In this document: positions 17,663 through 27,327 of the stretch, piece by piece
How the letters are laid out: every line of letters starts with the position of its first letter
Numbering within the stretch: the first letter of the stretch is position 1
NCBI GenBank assembly: GCA_016124795.1
Contig: WGNB01000007.1
Coordinates: 117,278-181,277, forward strand
Direction: 5' to 3'
Origin: Rhodopseudomonas sp.
GTDB taxonomy: Bacteria > Pseudomonadota > Alphaproteobacteria > Rhizobiales > Xanthobacteraceae
Length of the DNA: 64,000 nt
Notes under the pieces: generated by a model
Told to the model about the DNA's origin: nothing
The model's database searches: none
What the model saw: only the letters and a program-made list of their open reading frames with translations
Program-made: the position numbers and the translations under genes

Positions 17663-19683
17663 GCCGCGTTCTCCATCGCAGAGGCCGGCGCCATATCGCG
17701 GATCTTCACGCGCGCGCTGATGACGCCCTTTCGGCCGTCCTCAAAGGTCACTTCGGTCGAGATATCGGCCTCGCTGGAGCCGTCGTAGAGCGCCTTGACC
17801 AGCGGCGCATAGCGTTCCGCGACAAAGCCGCGCCGCACTTTCTGGGTGCGCGTCAATTCGCCGTCGTCGGCGTCGAGTTCCTTGTGCAACACGAGGAAGC
17901 GCTTGATCTGCGCGCCGGCCAGCATCTTATCGGCCGCCAGCGACCGGTTCACCTCGGCGACGTTGCGCGCAAGCATATCATAAACCAGCGGATGACCGGC
18001 CAGCTCCTGATACGAGGCATAGGACACATTATTGCGCTCGGCCCAACTGCCGACGGCCGTCAGATCGATATTGAGCATCACCGTGACAAAATCGCGCTTG
18101 TCGCCAAAGGCGACCGCCTCGCGGATGTTCGGGAAGAACTTAAGCCGGTTCTCGATATATTTCGGCGGAAACATTGTGCCGTCATTGAGCCGGCCGACAT
18201 CCTTGGCGCGGTCGATGATTTTCAAATGCCCGGATTTATCGTCGAAGTAACCGGCATCGCCGGTCATGACGTAGCCGTCCGGCGTCAGCGCTTCGGCGGT
18301 CTTGGCGGCGTCCTTGAAATAGCCGGTAAACTGGCCCGGGGATTTGAACAGCACCTCGCCATTGTCGGCGATGCGGATATCGACATTCGGCGACGCCGGA
18401 CCGACCGTATCGGAATAAATTTCGCCGTCCGGCTGCGCGGTGACATAAAGAAAGGCTTCGGTCTGGCCGTAAAGCTGTTTCAGGTTGAGGCCGATCGACC
18501 GGTAGAAGGCGAACAGGTCAGGCCCGATCGCTTCGCCCGCGGTATAGGCAACCCGGACGCGCGAAAAGCCGAGTACGTTCTTCAGCGGGCCGTAGACCAG
18601 AAGATTGCCGAGCCAATAGAGCAGCCTGCCGGTCAGCGGCACCGGCTGGTCGTTCAATATCCGCTCGCCATAACGGCGCGCGACGCCGAGGAAGTAGTGG
18701 AACATCTTGCGCTTGAGCGCGCCGGCGTCTTCCATGCGAATCATCACCCGCGTCAACATGGCTTCCAGCGTCCGCGGCGGCGCGAAATAAAAGCTCGGCC
18801 CGATCTCGCGCAGATCCGACATCGCGGTATCCGCGCTCTCGGGGCACGCCATGCAAAAGCCGGCGACAAGTCCCTGCGCGTAATTGAGATAATGATCGCC
18901 GACCCAGGCGATCGGCAGATAGGCCAACGCGACGTCGTATTCATCGAGCTTGTCGAATGCGACGGTGTCGGAAGCGGCTTTGATCGAGCGCTCGCCGGAC
19001 AGCACCACGCCTTTTGATGTGCCGGTCGTGCCGGAGGTATAAAGGATGATCGACGGATCGGAGCCCTTGGTCGCGGCGATCTCGGCGTCGAGCCAGACGC
19101 CGGGCTGCGGATCGTCCGCCAAAGCCTTGCGGCCGTCGGCTATCACATCGTCCATCGACCGCAGACTGGCGTGGTCGTAATCGCGCAAGCCGCGCGGCTC
19201 GTCATACAGCATCAGTTCGAGCTTCGGCAGCCGGTCCTGCACCGACTGGATCTTGTCGATCTGCTCCTGGTCCTCGACGGCGGCAAACCGCACGTCGGCA
19301 TGCGCCAGAACAAACGACAGTTCGTCGGCGACGGCGTCGGCATAAACCGGCACCGGAATGGCGCCCAGCGTCTGCGCCGCCATTACCGACCAATAGAGCT
19401 TCGGACGATTGGACCCGACAATGGCGATGGTTTCACCGCGCTTCAGGCCGAGCCTGTGCAAGCCGATGGCATAGGCCCGCACGATCTCCAGCACCTGCGC
19501 CCATGTCCAGGTCTGCCAGATGCCGAGGTCCTTGTGCCGCATCGACGGCCGCGAACCGAACAATCGCGCGTTGCGAATCAACAGCCTAGGAAACGTATCC
19601 GCTATTGCGGAATCGTTCGACGCCACAGCCTCATCCTCCCGTTTACCGGCCGCTTGTCGCGCCGGCGCGTATTCCGTCCCCAC
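17659..19683 (-). CDS. Long-chain acyl-CoA synthetase-like AMP-binding enzyme
   Basis: The 674-residue protein is an adenylate-forming CoA ligase of the FadD/FAA type. The P-loop motif YTSGTTGTSKG is at residues 215-225, the adenine motif is YGQTEA (about 400), and the hinge/catalytic region reads GYVMTGDAGYFDDKSGHLKIIDRAKDV. The first part (residues 1-25) is poorly conserved, so a start a few codons downstream is possible. It is the first gene of the Liv-type operon (overlap of four bases with livG), which argues that it activates the transported acid, or a product of it, to a CoA ester. Chain length or aromatic preference cannot be read from the sequence. Confidence 0.88.
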   Translation of the reverse strand: MGTEYAPARQAAGKREDEAVASNDSAIADTFPRLLIRNARLFGSRPSMRHKDLGIWQTWTWAQVLEIVRAYAIGLHRLGLKRGETIAIVGSNRPKLYWSVMAAQTLGAIPVPVYADAVADELSFVLAHADVRFAAVEDQEQIDKIQSVQDRLPKLELMLYDEPRGLRDYDHASLRSMDDVIADGRKALADDPQPGVWLDAEIAATKGSDPSIILYTSGTTGTSKGVVLSGERSIKAASDTVAFDKLDEYDVALAYLPIAWVGDHYLNYAQGLVAGFCMACPESADTAMSDLREIGPSFYFAPPRTLEAMLTRVMIRMEDAGALKRKMFHYFLGVARRYGERILNDQPVPLTGRLLYWLGNLLVYGPLKNVLGFSRVRVAYTAGEAIGPDLFAFYRSIGLNLKQLYGQTEAFLYVTAQPDGEIYSDTVGPASPNVDIRIADNGEVLFKSPGQFTGYFKDAAKTAEALTPDGYVMTGDAGYFDDKSGHLKIIDRAKDVGRLNDGTMFPPKYIENRLKFFPNIREAVAFGDKRDFVTVMLNIDLTAVGSWAERNNVSYASYQELAGHPLVYDMLARNVAEVNRSLAADKMLAGAQIKRFLVLHKELDADDGELTRTQKVRRGFVAERYAPLVKALYDGSSEADISTEVTFEDGRKGVISARVKIRDMAPASAMENAA

Positions 19684-19970
19684 GCCGCCCTGTGGGCGAT
19701 CTTGTTATAACGATATGAAAACACTGCCCGCTGACGGTCAAGCTCCGATCGCCCGGAAAACGCCCGCGCGAGATCGTCCAGTTATTCCGCTACCTTGCAA
19801 AGCGGCCCTTCAGCGGCCCGCGCTTCCCTCCTGTGCGCGACCAAGATCGCAGCGAAAAAACTTTTCCGCTACACGCCACTTGACAGACAAGCGGAGGAGT
19901 TGTCGGCTACGTACGCGGTCATATTATTTTTTCGGCCAGCATGTCCGGCCGCCGAGCGTGGAGCTCGTGG

Positions 19971-20645
19971 CTAGCCGCCGTATTGCGCCAGACCGTTCAG
20001 ATCGAGCACCGTGATGCCACCGCGCTCGACACGCAGCAGGCCTTTGCCTTCAAGGATCTGCAGGCTCTTGTTCGCCATCTGGCGCGATATTCCCGACAGC
20101 AGGCCGATTTCCTCCTGCGAGATATCGAGATGCTTTTCCAGGTCGTGATATAAGACCGGATTGAAAAGCCATGCCAGCGAGCGCGCCAGGCGGGCCGGCG
20201 CATCCAGCATGCGGTCATATTCGACCAGGGCAATGAACTGACCCAGACGTTCATTGAACTGCCGCACCAGAAACCGATTGAACCCGACGCTGTTCTCGAA
20301 CAGCCACAGAAAGGTCGTACGATCCATCAGCGCCATGCGGGTGTCGCGCAAGGCCACCAGGTCATACTGACGCGGCTCGTTCTTGAGCACGGTCCCTTCG
20401 CCGAACCAGCCGCCAGCCCGCAATCCGGCCAGCGTCACCGCCTTGCCGTTGCGCGACACGGTGCCGAGCTTCACGAGACCGGCGGTGACTCCCGACCACG
20501 AATCGAGCCGGTCGCCGCGATGGCAGATATAGGCACCCTTGCCGTAAGCCTTCTCGACAATGCCACGGCGCGCCTGCTCGAACTCCCGCTCGGTCAGGTC
20601 GGCGGACCAGAAGGCGATCTGACGCAAATGATCGGCTGCAATCAC
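19971..20645 (-). CDS. Crp/Fnr-family transcriptional regulator
   Basis: The 224-residue protein has an N-terminal cyclic-nucleotide-binding-like beta roll (residues about 20-130, with GAYICHRGDRLDSWSGVTAGLVKL and GGWFGEGTVLKNE) and a C-terminal winged helix (about 165-215: ISQEEIGLLSGISRQMANKS). The cysteine set for an Fnr-type iron-sulfur cluster is absent, and the cAMP-contacting arginine motif is not clear, so the effector is unknown. It lies between the acyl-CoA synthetase/Liv operon and the indolepyruvate oxidoreductase gene in the same direction, making it a plausible local regulator. Confidence 0.87.
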   Translation of the reverse strand: MIAADHLRQIAFWSADLTEREFEQARRGIVEKAYGKGAYICHRGDRLDSWSGVTAGLVKLGTVSRNGKAVTLAGLRAGGWFGEGTVLKNEPRQYDLVALRDTRMALMDRTTFLWLFENSVGFNRFLVRQFNERLGQFIALVEYDRMLDAPARLARSLAWLFNPVLYHDLEKHLDISQEEIGLLSGISRQMANKSLQILEGKGLLRVERGGITVLDLNGLAQYGG

Positions 20646-20740
20646 GTCGAGGCTCCACGCGCTTCGGCCATAATCACAAGGCTACCCCGAGACGGCCGTC
20701 GGCGGGCGAAAACTTCGCGCCCGCTTCGCTATGCCGCGAA

Positions 20741-23700
20741 TTATTCGGCCGCCTTGAGGAACGAAGGCGCCACGGCGCGGAACTGCTCCAGCAGATTGGC
20801 CCACTCGGGCTTCACCGCGGCAATGCTGCGCTCCTTGACCGGGCCGTAGCCGCGAATTTTCTCCGGTAGCGACGCCAGCGCCACGGCCGACGGATAATTG
20901 CCGGGCGTCAGCTCGGCCATCACCGTTTCCAGCATCCGCTGATAATCGGCGACCAGACGACGCTCGGTACGACGCTCGGCGGTGTAACCGAACGGATCGA
21001 ACGGCGTGCCGCGCAACACCTTGAACTTCGCGAGAACGGCGAAGGCTTTAAACATCCACGGCCCGAACGACCGCTTCTTCGGCTCGCCGGTCACGGGATC
21101 GCGCTTGGCCAGGATCGGCGGCGCCAGATGAAATTCAAAGCGCAGGCTGCCGGCGGCGAAAGTCGACTTCACCCGCTCCACGAAAGACGTATCGGTATAG
21201 AGCCGGGCGACTTCGTATTCGTCCTTGTAGGCCATCAGCTTGAACAGATAACGCGCCACCGCTTCGGACAAGGCGGTCTCGCCCGGGGCCTTGGCGGCTT
21301 CGGCGGCGACGACCTTGTCGACCCAGGCCTTATAGCGCCGGGCATAACGGCCGCTCTGATAGGCGGTCAGGAACTCGACACGGCGCGACACGGTCTCGTC
21401 GAAGCTCTGCGAAAGCCGCAGCGAATCGTTTTCCTCCGTCGGACGCGGCGCGATCAGCCCTTCGAGCGCTTGCGGATCGACCGCGGCACGACGACCATAG
21501 CGGAACGCGGCAATGTTCATCGCCACCGCTTCGCCATTCATCTCGATGGCCTGCTCGATCGCCTCAGACGACAGCGGCAATCCGCCGTTCTGATAGGCAT
21601 AGCCGAGCATGAACATGTTGGCGCCGATCGAATTGCCGAGCAGCGCGGTCGCCAACCGGGTGGCGTCGATGAAATGACTGCGCTCGCGGCCGGCAAGCCC
21701 GGTGATGGCGCGGCGCAGCTTCTCGGTCGGCAGCGAGAAATCGGCGTTGCGGGCGAAATCGCCCGGCATGAATTCGGCGGTGTTGACGATCATATGCGTG
21801 TTGCCCGGCTTGACCGCGCCGAGCACGCTCTTGTTACCGGCGACTACGATATCGCCGCCGAGCACCAGATCGGCACCGGCCGCGGCGACGCGGATGGCGT
21901 GAATTTCCTCGGGCTTGTTGGCGATGCGGATATGGCTGTAAACTGCGCCGCCCTTCTGGGCGAGGCCGGCCATATCGATGACGCCAACGCCCTTGCCTTC
22001 GAGGTGCGCCGCCATGCCGACAATCGCGCCGATGGTCACGATGCCGGTGCCGCCAATGCCCGTAACGATGATGCCGTAAGGATGATTGATCAACGGCACT
22101 TGCGGCTTCGGCAGAGCCGGCCAATCGGCCGGTTCGGCGACGCCTTCGCCCTTTTTCAATTGCGCGCCGTGCACAGTCACGAAAGACGGGCAGAAGCCGT
22201 TAACGCAGGAATAGTCCTTGTTGCAGCTCGACTGGTCGATGGTGCGCTTGCGGCCCCATTCGGTCGTCAGCGGCTGCACCGACACGCAGTTCGATTTGAC
22301 GCCGCAATCGCCGCAGCCTTCGCAGACCAGATCGTTGATGACAACGCGCTTCGCCGGATCGGGGAAAGTGCCACGCTTGCGGCGGCGACGTTTTTCCGCG
22401 GCGCAGGTCTGGTCGTAAATCAGGATCGACACGCCCGGCACGGTCGCCAGTTCGCGCTGAATGGCGTCGAGCTCATCGCGATGGTGCACGGTCAGGCCGC
22501 GCGGCCATTCGATATCTTTCGGATATTTATAGGGTTCGTCGGTGACAACGACGATCCGCTTGGCGCCTTCGGCCGCGACCTGCGCCGCGATCTGCGGCAC
22601 GGTCAGCGAACCTTCATGATGCTGGCCGCCGGTCATCGCCACCGCATCGTTATACAAAATCTTGTAGGTCATCGTGACGCCGGAGGCGATGGCGGCGCGA
22701 ATGGCGAGATAGCCGGAATGATTATAGGTGCCGTCGCCGAGATTCTGGAACACGTGGTCGCGCTTGCTGAATGGCGCTTCGCCGATCCAGTTGGCGCCCT
22801 CACCGCCCATCTGCGTAAAGCCGAGCGTCTTGCGATCCATCCATTGCGACATGAAATGGCAGCCGATGCCGGCATAGGCCCGGCTGCCCTCCGGCACGCG
22901 GGTCGAGGAGTTATGCGGGCAGCCCGAGCAGAAATAAGGCACGCGCAACGCAACGTCATTGGTGGCGCGCAAGGTCTGCTGCGCCGACTTCAACCGCGCG
23001 ACATTGGCAGCGAGTTCGTCATTAGGCCCGAGCTTTAAAACGCGCTCGCCGATCGCGATCGCGACATCGTTGGCGTCGAGCGCACCCTTGACCGGAAACA
23101 GCCAGTTGCCGTGTTCGTCCTTCTTGCCGATGCAGACCGGCTGGTTGGAAGTGCCGTAAAGCTCCTCGCGAACCTGCACCTCGATCAGCGAGCGCTTTTC
23201 CTCGACGACGATAATGAGATCGAGGCCCTTGGCGAAGTCGAGCAGTTCGTCATGCGGGATCGGCCAGACGCAACCGATCTTGAAAAGACGAATGCCGAGG
23301 TCGTTGCATTTGAGTTCGTCGAGGCCGAGTTCGTCGAAGGCCTGACGCACGTCAAGGTAGGCCTTGCCGGTGGTGATAATGCCGATCTTCGGGTCGCGGC
23401 CGCCGGTGGTGACGATCCGGTTGAGCTTGTTGGCGCGCACGAAGGCCAGCATCGCGTCGCGCTTGTAGTCGTGCAGGCGGGCTTCCTGGCCGAGAATGGT
23501 GTCGACGAGGCGGGCATTGAGCCCGCCCTCCGGCATCTGGAAGTCGGTCGGAATGACGATATTCAGCCGATCGAAACTGCCATCGACCACGCCGGTCGAT
23601 TCGACGGTCTCGTGCATGCATTTCAACGCGGTCCAGGTGCCGGTGTAGCGCGACATCGCCCAGCCGTATTGCGCGTAGTCGATGATCTCCTGCACGCCGG

Positions 23701-24220
23701 CCGGGTTCAGAATCGGCATCATGACGTCGACGAAGTGGAATTCCGACTGATGCGCGGTGGTCGAGGATTCGGCGGTGTGGTCGTCGCCCATCAGCGCCAG
23801 CACGCCGCCATGCCGGGAAGTGCCACCGAGATTGGCGTGGCGGAACACGTCGCCGGATCGGTCGACGCCGGGGCCCTTGCCGTACCAAAGGCCGAAAACG
23901 CCGTCGAACTTGCCCTCGCCGCGCAATTCGGCCTGTTGTGAGCCCCAAACTGCGGTGGCAGCCAATTCCTCGTTGAGGCCGGGCTGGAATTTCACGTCGG
24001 CGGCGGCCAACTCCCGCCCCGCGCGCATGAATTGCTGATCGAGTCCGCCAAGTGGCGACCCGCGATAGCCCGTCAGGAAGCCACCGGTATTCAGCCCGGC
24101 CCGGCGGTCCCGCTCTTTCTGCATCAGAATCGCGCGGATTAGCGCCTGATAGCCGGTGACCAGTACGTGCGACTGGGTCAGGTCGTATTTGTCGGCAAGG
24201 CTGACCGGTCTAAGCGTCAT
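20741..24220 (-). CDS. Indolepyruvate ferredoxin oxidoreductase, single-chain fused form
   Basis: This 1159-residue enzyme joins the alpha and gamma parts of 2-oxoacid:ferredoxin oxidoreductase in one chain. It should oxidatively decarboxylate arylpyruvates or branched 2-oxoacids to acyl-CoA, with reduced ferredoxin as product. Visible features in order are the pyrimidine-binding N-terminal domain (TGGFLTGYRGSPLGGLD), the TPP domain with CSGCPHN near residue 428 and the acidic MTGGQHHEG segment, a cysteine cluster near residue 632 (CEGCGDCGVKSNC) for iron-sulfur binding, the gamma domain (GIGGTGIVTIG, about 723) and a C-terminal domain typical of long proteobacterial versions. ATG 24220 (MTLRPVSLADKYDL) is chosen over an upstream in-frame start because family members begin there. 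Confidence 0.92.
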   Translation of the reverse strand: MTLRPVSLADKYDLTQSHVLVTGYQALIRAILMQKERDRRAGLNTGGFLTGYRGSPLGGLDQQFMRAGRELAAADVKFQPGLNEELAATAVWGSQQAELRGEGKFDGVFGLWYGKGPGVDRSGDVFRHANLGGTSRHGGVLALMGDDHTAESSTTAHQSEFHFVDVMMPILNPAGVQEIIDYAQYGWAMSRYTGTWTALKCMHETVESTGVVDGSFDRLNIVIPTDFQMPEGGLNARLVDTILGQEARLHDYKRDAMLAFVRANKLNRIVTTGGRDPKIGIITTGKAYLDVRQAFDELGLDELKCNDLGIRLFKIGCVWPIPHDELLDFAKGLDLIIVVEEKRSLIEVQVREELYGTSNQPVCIGKKDEHGNWLFPVKGALDANDVAIAIGERVLKLGPNDELAANVARLKSAQQTLRATNDVALRVPYFCSGCPHNSSTRVPEGSRAYAGIGCHFMSQWMDRKTLGFTQMGGEGANWIGEAPFSKRDHVFQNLGDGTYNHSGYLAIRAAIASGVTMTYKILYNDAVAMTGGQHHEGSLTVPQIAAQVAAEGAKRIVVVTDEPYKYPKDIEWPRGLTVHHRDELDAIQRELATVPGVSILIYDQTCAAEKRRRRKRGTFPDPAKRVVINDLVCEGCGDCGVKSNCVSVQPLTTEWGRKRTIDQSSCNKDYSCVNGFCPSFVTVHGAQLKKGEGVAEPADWPALPKPQVPLINHPYGIIVTGIGGTGIVTIGAIVGMAAHLEGKGVGVIDMAGLAQKGGAVYSHIRIANKPEEIHAIRVAAAGADLVLGGDIVVAGNKSVLGAVKPGNTHMIVNTAEFMPGDFARNADFSLPTEKLRRAITGLAGRERSHFIDATRLATALLGNSIGANMFMLGYAYQNGGLPLSSEAIEQAIEMNGEAVAMNIAAFRYGRRAAVDPQALEGLIAPRPTEENDSLRLSQSFDETVSRRVEFLTAYQSGRYARRYKAWVDKVVAAEAAKAPGETALSEAVARYLFKLMAYKDEYEVARLYTDTSFVERVKSTFAAGSLRFEFHLAPPILAKRDPVTGEPKKRSFGPWMFKAFAVLAKFKVLRGTPFDPFGYTAERRTERRLVADYQRMLETVMAELTPGNYPSAVALASLPEKIRGYGPVKERSIAAVKPEWANLLEQFRAVAPSFLKAAE

Positions 24221-24532
24221 GGGGGCCCTTTCGACAGATCCACTGGGATCGACTTCACCGCCGGAAACCCCTGTCATATAGGGCGCGCGGCCTATACGCA
24301 AAGCGGCCGAAACCGAAATTAAAGCTTACTCCTCAGAACCTTGCGGTCAATTTCGTTTCCGGCATGGCGGCTAGAAGGAAATTCCCATCCGGGCGGCTTC
24401 CGCGCATTTTGGCGCAATGCGGCAGGCAAGAACTGGCGCGAGCCGCAACTAGATTGACAACCTCAGGTTGGGTTAAAAATATATCGAGAGCACGGCACGG
24501 CAGCGCGTCGGTCCAAACGCGAGGGGGCGGGG
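24221..24532. other. Intergenic region between divergent oxidoreductase and hydrolase genes
   Basis: These 312 bases hold no convincing gene. On the plus strand there is a TTGACA at 24454-24459 followed by the AT-rich run 24473-24484, a weak promoter candidate for the hydrolase; the small palindrome AACCTCAGGTT (24459-24469) lies in its spacer and could be an operator. Nothing comparable was recognised for the minus-strand gene. Confidence 0.4.
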
Positions 24533-25906
24533 ATGGATAACGACGATTGGGCGACCATTCGAAAAGCGCTTGTCGACTTCTTCACGGCGCTCCTGCCCAG
24601 CCGCACGATTGACTTAACCACCGACCTCAAGGCTGCCGGCGGTTTCAATGCGGCTCAATGGCGAGCGCTACGCAACAACATCGAGCGCCTACCTGCCATT
24701 TCAGTACAAGGGCTAACGATCACACCGGCGCAGATGGACGACGCCGTAACCGTTCATGACATCCAACAATTCTTAATGACGAACCGGCGCCATCCGATGT
24801 CCAATCAAATAGGTCACGCAAAGCACCCCGCGGCACTGGGTTTTGAAAAACGGCTGAGTTTTCCAGACGTGGCTGCATCGGTGGAGCGGTCGGCGCCGGA
24901 AGCCGTGAGCGAGCAGCCGGACCAGGCCGAATACAAAGTCTGGTACGGCACCAGCCGGCAGCCCAACGATCCGGCCGATGCAGGCAAGGGCTATTCCGGC
25001 CGTCGCGATTCCAAAATCCATTATGGCTCATGCACCGTCTTCGTGCCGAAATCGCATAAAATCGGTTCGCTCGGTTCGCCGTGGTGGAAGCGCATTCTCA
25101 CGCTCACCGACGACCGCCTCAAATTGTTGAAGACCGAAGAGACCGCCGAAGCCGATTTTTGGAGCCAGGTATCGGGCAAACTCGCAGCCGTCGATATCGA
25201 CGACCGCGATGCCGTCATCTTCGTCCATGGTTACAACGTGACTTTCGATGACGCCGCCTTGCGGGCGGCGCAGATCGGATTCGATCTCTCGATCAAAGGC
25301 GCGATGGCGTTCTTCAGTTGGCCGTCGCAAGGCACCCTTGCCGGCTATACAGCGGACGAAGCCACGATTGAGGCCAACGAAGACATGATCGCCGAATTCA
25401 TGGCGAAGTTCGCAGCGCAATCGCAGGCCAAGGCGGTCCACATCATCGCCCATAGCATGGGCAATCGTGGCGTGCTGCGCGCCGTCAATCGCATCGCGCA
25501 AAAAGCGGCCGTCGACGGCAGCATCCCGTTCGGCCAAATCATTTTGGCGGCAGCCGACGTCGATGCCGACACCTTCCGCAACCTCTGCGCGGCCTATACC
25601 CGCGTGTCAAAACAAACGACGCTCTATGTCTCGCAACGCGACCTCGCCGTTGAATCTTCGGAGTGGCTACACGATTTTGCCCGCGTCGGGCTGCTGCCGC
25701 CTGTTTTCATCGCTCCGGGAATAGACACCGTCAATGTCACCAATGCCGGCCTGACGGCGCTGGGGCATGGCTATGTCGCCTCGGCGCGTGGCGTGCTGCA
25801 AGACATCCACGACCTGATCGTTCATGGTGCGCCGCCAAAGAAGCGATTTGTCTTGAAGGAACTTCAAAGCGCGACAGGCGAGACCTATTGGTCGATCGGG
25901 CAATAA
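24533..25906 (+). CDS. Alpha/beta hydrolase (DUF900-like) with ACP-like N-terminal domain
   Basis: The 457-residue protein has two parts. Residues about 125-420 are an alpha/beta hydrolase of the DUF900 esterase/lipase-like group: YKVWYGTSRQPND, the VIFVHGYNVTFDDAA oxyanion region and the nucleophile elbow HIIAHSMGNRG with Ser308. Residues about 5-85 resemble an acyl carrier protein fold: an IRKALVDFF helix, TTDLKAAGGFNAAQW where the DSL motif would be, and VTVHDIQQFL at the end; the phosphopantetheine serine is absent. No signal peptide is seen, so it is probably cytoplasmic. A purine-rich GAGGGGGCGGGG precedes ATG 24533 as the ribosome site. The substrate is unknown, and the ACP-like reading is my inference from pattern. 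Confidence 0.78.
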   Translation: MDNDDWATIRKALVDFFTALLPSRTIDLTTDLKAAGGFNAAQWRALRNNIERLPAISVQGLTITPAQMDDAVTVHDIQQFLMTNRRHPMSNQIGHAKHPAALGFEKRLSFPDVAASVERSAPEAVSEQPDQAEYKVWYGTSRQPNDPADAGKGYSGRRDSKIHYGSCTVFVPKSHKIGSLGSPWWKRILTLTDDRLKLLKTEETAEADFWSQVSGKLAAVDIDDRDAVIFVHGYNVTFDDAALRAAQIGFDLSIKGAMAFFSWPSQGTLAGYTADEATIEANEDMIAEFMAKFAAQSQAKAVHIIAHSMGNRGVLRAVNRIAQKAAVDGSIPFGQIILAAADVDADTFRNLCAAYTRVSKQTTLYVSQRDLAVESSEWLHDFARVGLLPPVFIAPGIDTVNVTNAGLTALGHGYVASARGVLQDIHDLIVHGAPPKKRFVLKELQSATGETYWSIGQ

Positions 25907-26094
25907 ACGTCCGGCCTGCCGCCGCATGACCTACGGTCCTGTCCGGCCGGCTCGCGGCAATGCCGCGAAGACATGGTCGCCCATGATTGGCGTATTGCGA
26001 AAAACGCCCATTGGCCCCGTGAACCGCCCGGCGAAGGTGACTGGTCAAATTCCCGACAGCCTGTAAAAGGGGCAACCAGCCGGGTGCTCTTTTC

Positions 26095-27327
26095 ATGTTG
26101 CAATCGCCTTCGTCCTCCATCGAATCGAAAGCGTCGTGGGTCGTCGCCGGCGCCGCCTTGTGCGTGCTAATGATGTCGTTCGGTGCCGCCTGGATCACGG
26201 CCGTGGCGCTCAAGGACATCGCCGCCGAGGTCGAAGGTGCGCGTTCGATCCCGGCGCTGGCCAGTTCGCTGGCATGGCTCGGCTCCGGTATCGGCGGCAT
26301 CATGATGGGCCGTATCGCTGACCGCATCGGCACACGCTGGACCGTCGCCTTCGGCTCGCTGATGATTGCAATCGGCCTGGCGATCTCGACCTTGGGCCCG
26401 CCCTGGCCGCTGTGGATCGGCCACGGCCTGTTCATCGGTTTCATCGGCCTCGCCGGCATCAACGCGCCGCTTTACATCTATGTCAGCCGCTGGTTCGACA
26501 AACGGCGTGGCTCGGCGCTGGCGTTGATCTCGAGCGGCACCTATCTCGCCGGTGCGTTCTGGCCTCCGGTGTTCGAATACGCGATCGCGACCTTCGGCTG
26601 GCGCGAGACCATGTTGTGGTACGCCTTGCTCGAATGCGTGCTGGTTATCCCGATTGCCTTGCTGTTCTTTGGAACGGCACCGGAAGTCATTCATCCGACC
26701 CTCAAACCATTGCCCGGCGCACTGCCGGCGCGCGTGCTCGGACTGCCGCCGAATGTCGTGTTTGTGACGATCTGCGCGGCGTCGATCATGTGCTGCATCC
26801 CGATGTCGATGCCACAGGGCCATCTGGTCGCGTTTTGCAGCGATCTCGGCATTTCGCGGTCGACCGGCGCGGTGATGCTGTCGGTGCTGCTTGGCACCGC
26901 CTTCGTCAGCCGGCAGATCTGGGGCGCGATCTCGGATCGCATCGGCGGTCTGGCCACCGTGCTGATCGGATCGCTATGGCAATGCGGCGCGATGATCGCC
27001 TTCCTGCTGACGCAAAGCGAAACCGGCCTGTTCACGGTATCGGCCGCCTTCGGCCTCGGTTTTTCCGGCATCATCCCGGCTTATGTGCTGGCGCTGCGCG
27101 AACTGTTCCCGCCGTCGCAAGCTTCGTGGCGCATTCCGACCGTGCTTCTGTTCACCGCGCTTGGCATGGCTTCCGGCGGCTGGATGGCCGGCTTGCTCTA
27201 CGATCATTTCGGCTATTACGCGCCGGCCTTTGCCGTTGGCATCGGCGCCAATCTGCTCAACCTGGTGATTATCGGTTCGCTGGTGGCGCGCCAGCGCTGG
27301 CATCGAGCGAACGCTGTTACCGTTTAA
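26095..27327 (+). CDS. Major facilitator superfamily transporter
   Basis: The 410-residue protein has about 12 hydrophobic helices and MFS marks: GIGGIMMGRIADRIGTRW is the motif-A loop between helices 2 and 3, and SRQIWGAISDRIGG is its repeat in the second half. It resembles the oxalate/formate- or monocarboxylate-type MFS carriers, although no substrate-specific motif was recognised. Its stop codon overlaps that of the convergent ABC permease gene by three bases, so there is no room for a terminator between them. It is not obviously in an operon with the hydrolase gene 190 bases upstream. Confidence 0.88.
   Translation: MLQSPSSSIESKASWVVAGAALCVLMMSFGAAWITAVALKDIAAEVEGARSIPALASSLAWLGSGIGGIMMGRIADRIGTRWTVAFGSLMIAIGLAISTLGPPWPLWIGHGLFIGFIGLAGINAPLYIYVSRWFDKRRGSALALISSGTYLAGAFWPPVFEYAIATFGWRETMLWYALLECVLVIPIALLFFGTAPEVIHPTLKPLPGALPARVLGLPPNVVFVTICAASIMCCIPMSMPQGHLVAFCSDLGISRSTGAVMLSVLLGTAFVSRQIWGAISDRIGGLATVLIGSLWQCGAMIAFLLTQSETGLFTVSAAFGLGFSGIIPAYVLALRELFPPSQASWRIPTVLLFTALGMASGGWMAGLLYDHFGYYAPAFAVGIGANLLNLVIIGSLVARQRWHRANAVTV

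Noticed and set aside
19879..19891. CTTG-N5-CAAG as an Fnr/Crp site near the acyl-CoA synthetase promoter
   Set aside because: The half-sites are too short and differ from both TTGAT-N4-ATCAA and TGTGA-N6-TCACA.
19922..19952. Hairpin with adjacent T run near the end of the Crp-family gene
   Set aside because: The T run lies on the wrong side for a terminator of the minus-strand gene.
21128..23038. A 636-codon plus-strand open frame
   Set aside because: It is antisense to the indolepyruvate oxidoreductase gene, rich in Arg/His/Gly as expected for a GC-rich shadow, and has no family motifs; the minus-strand frame has clear domain motifs.
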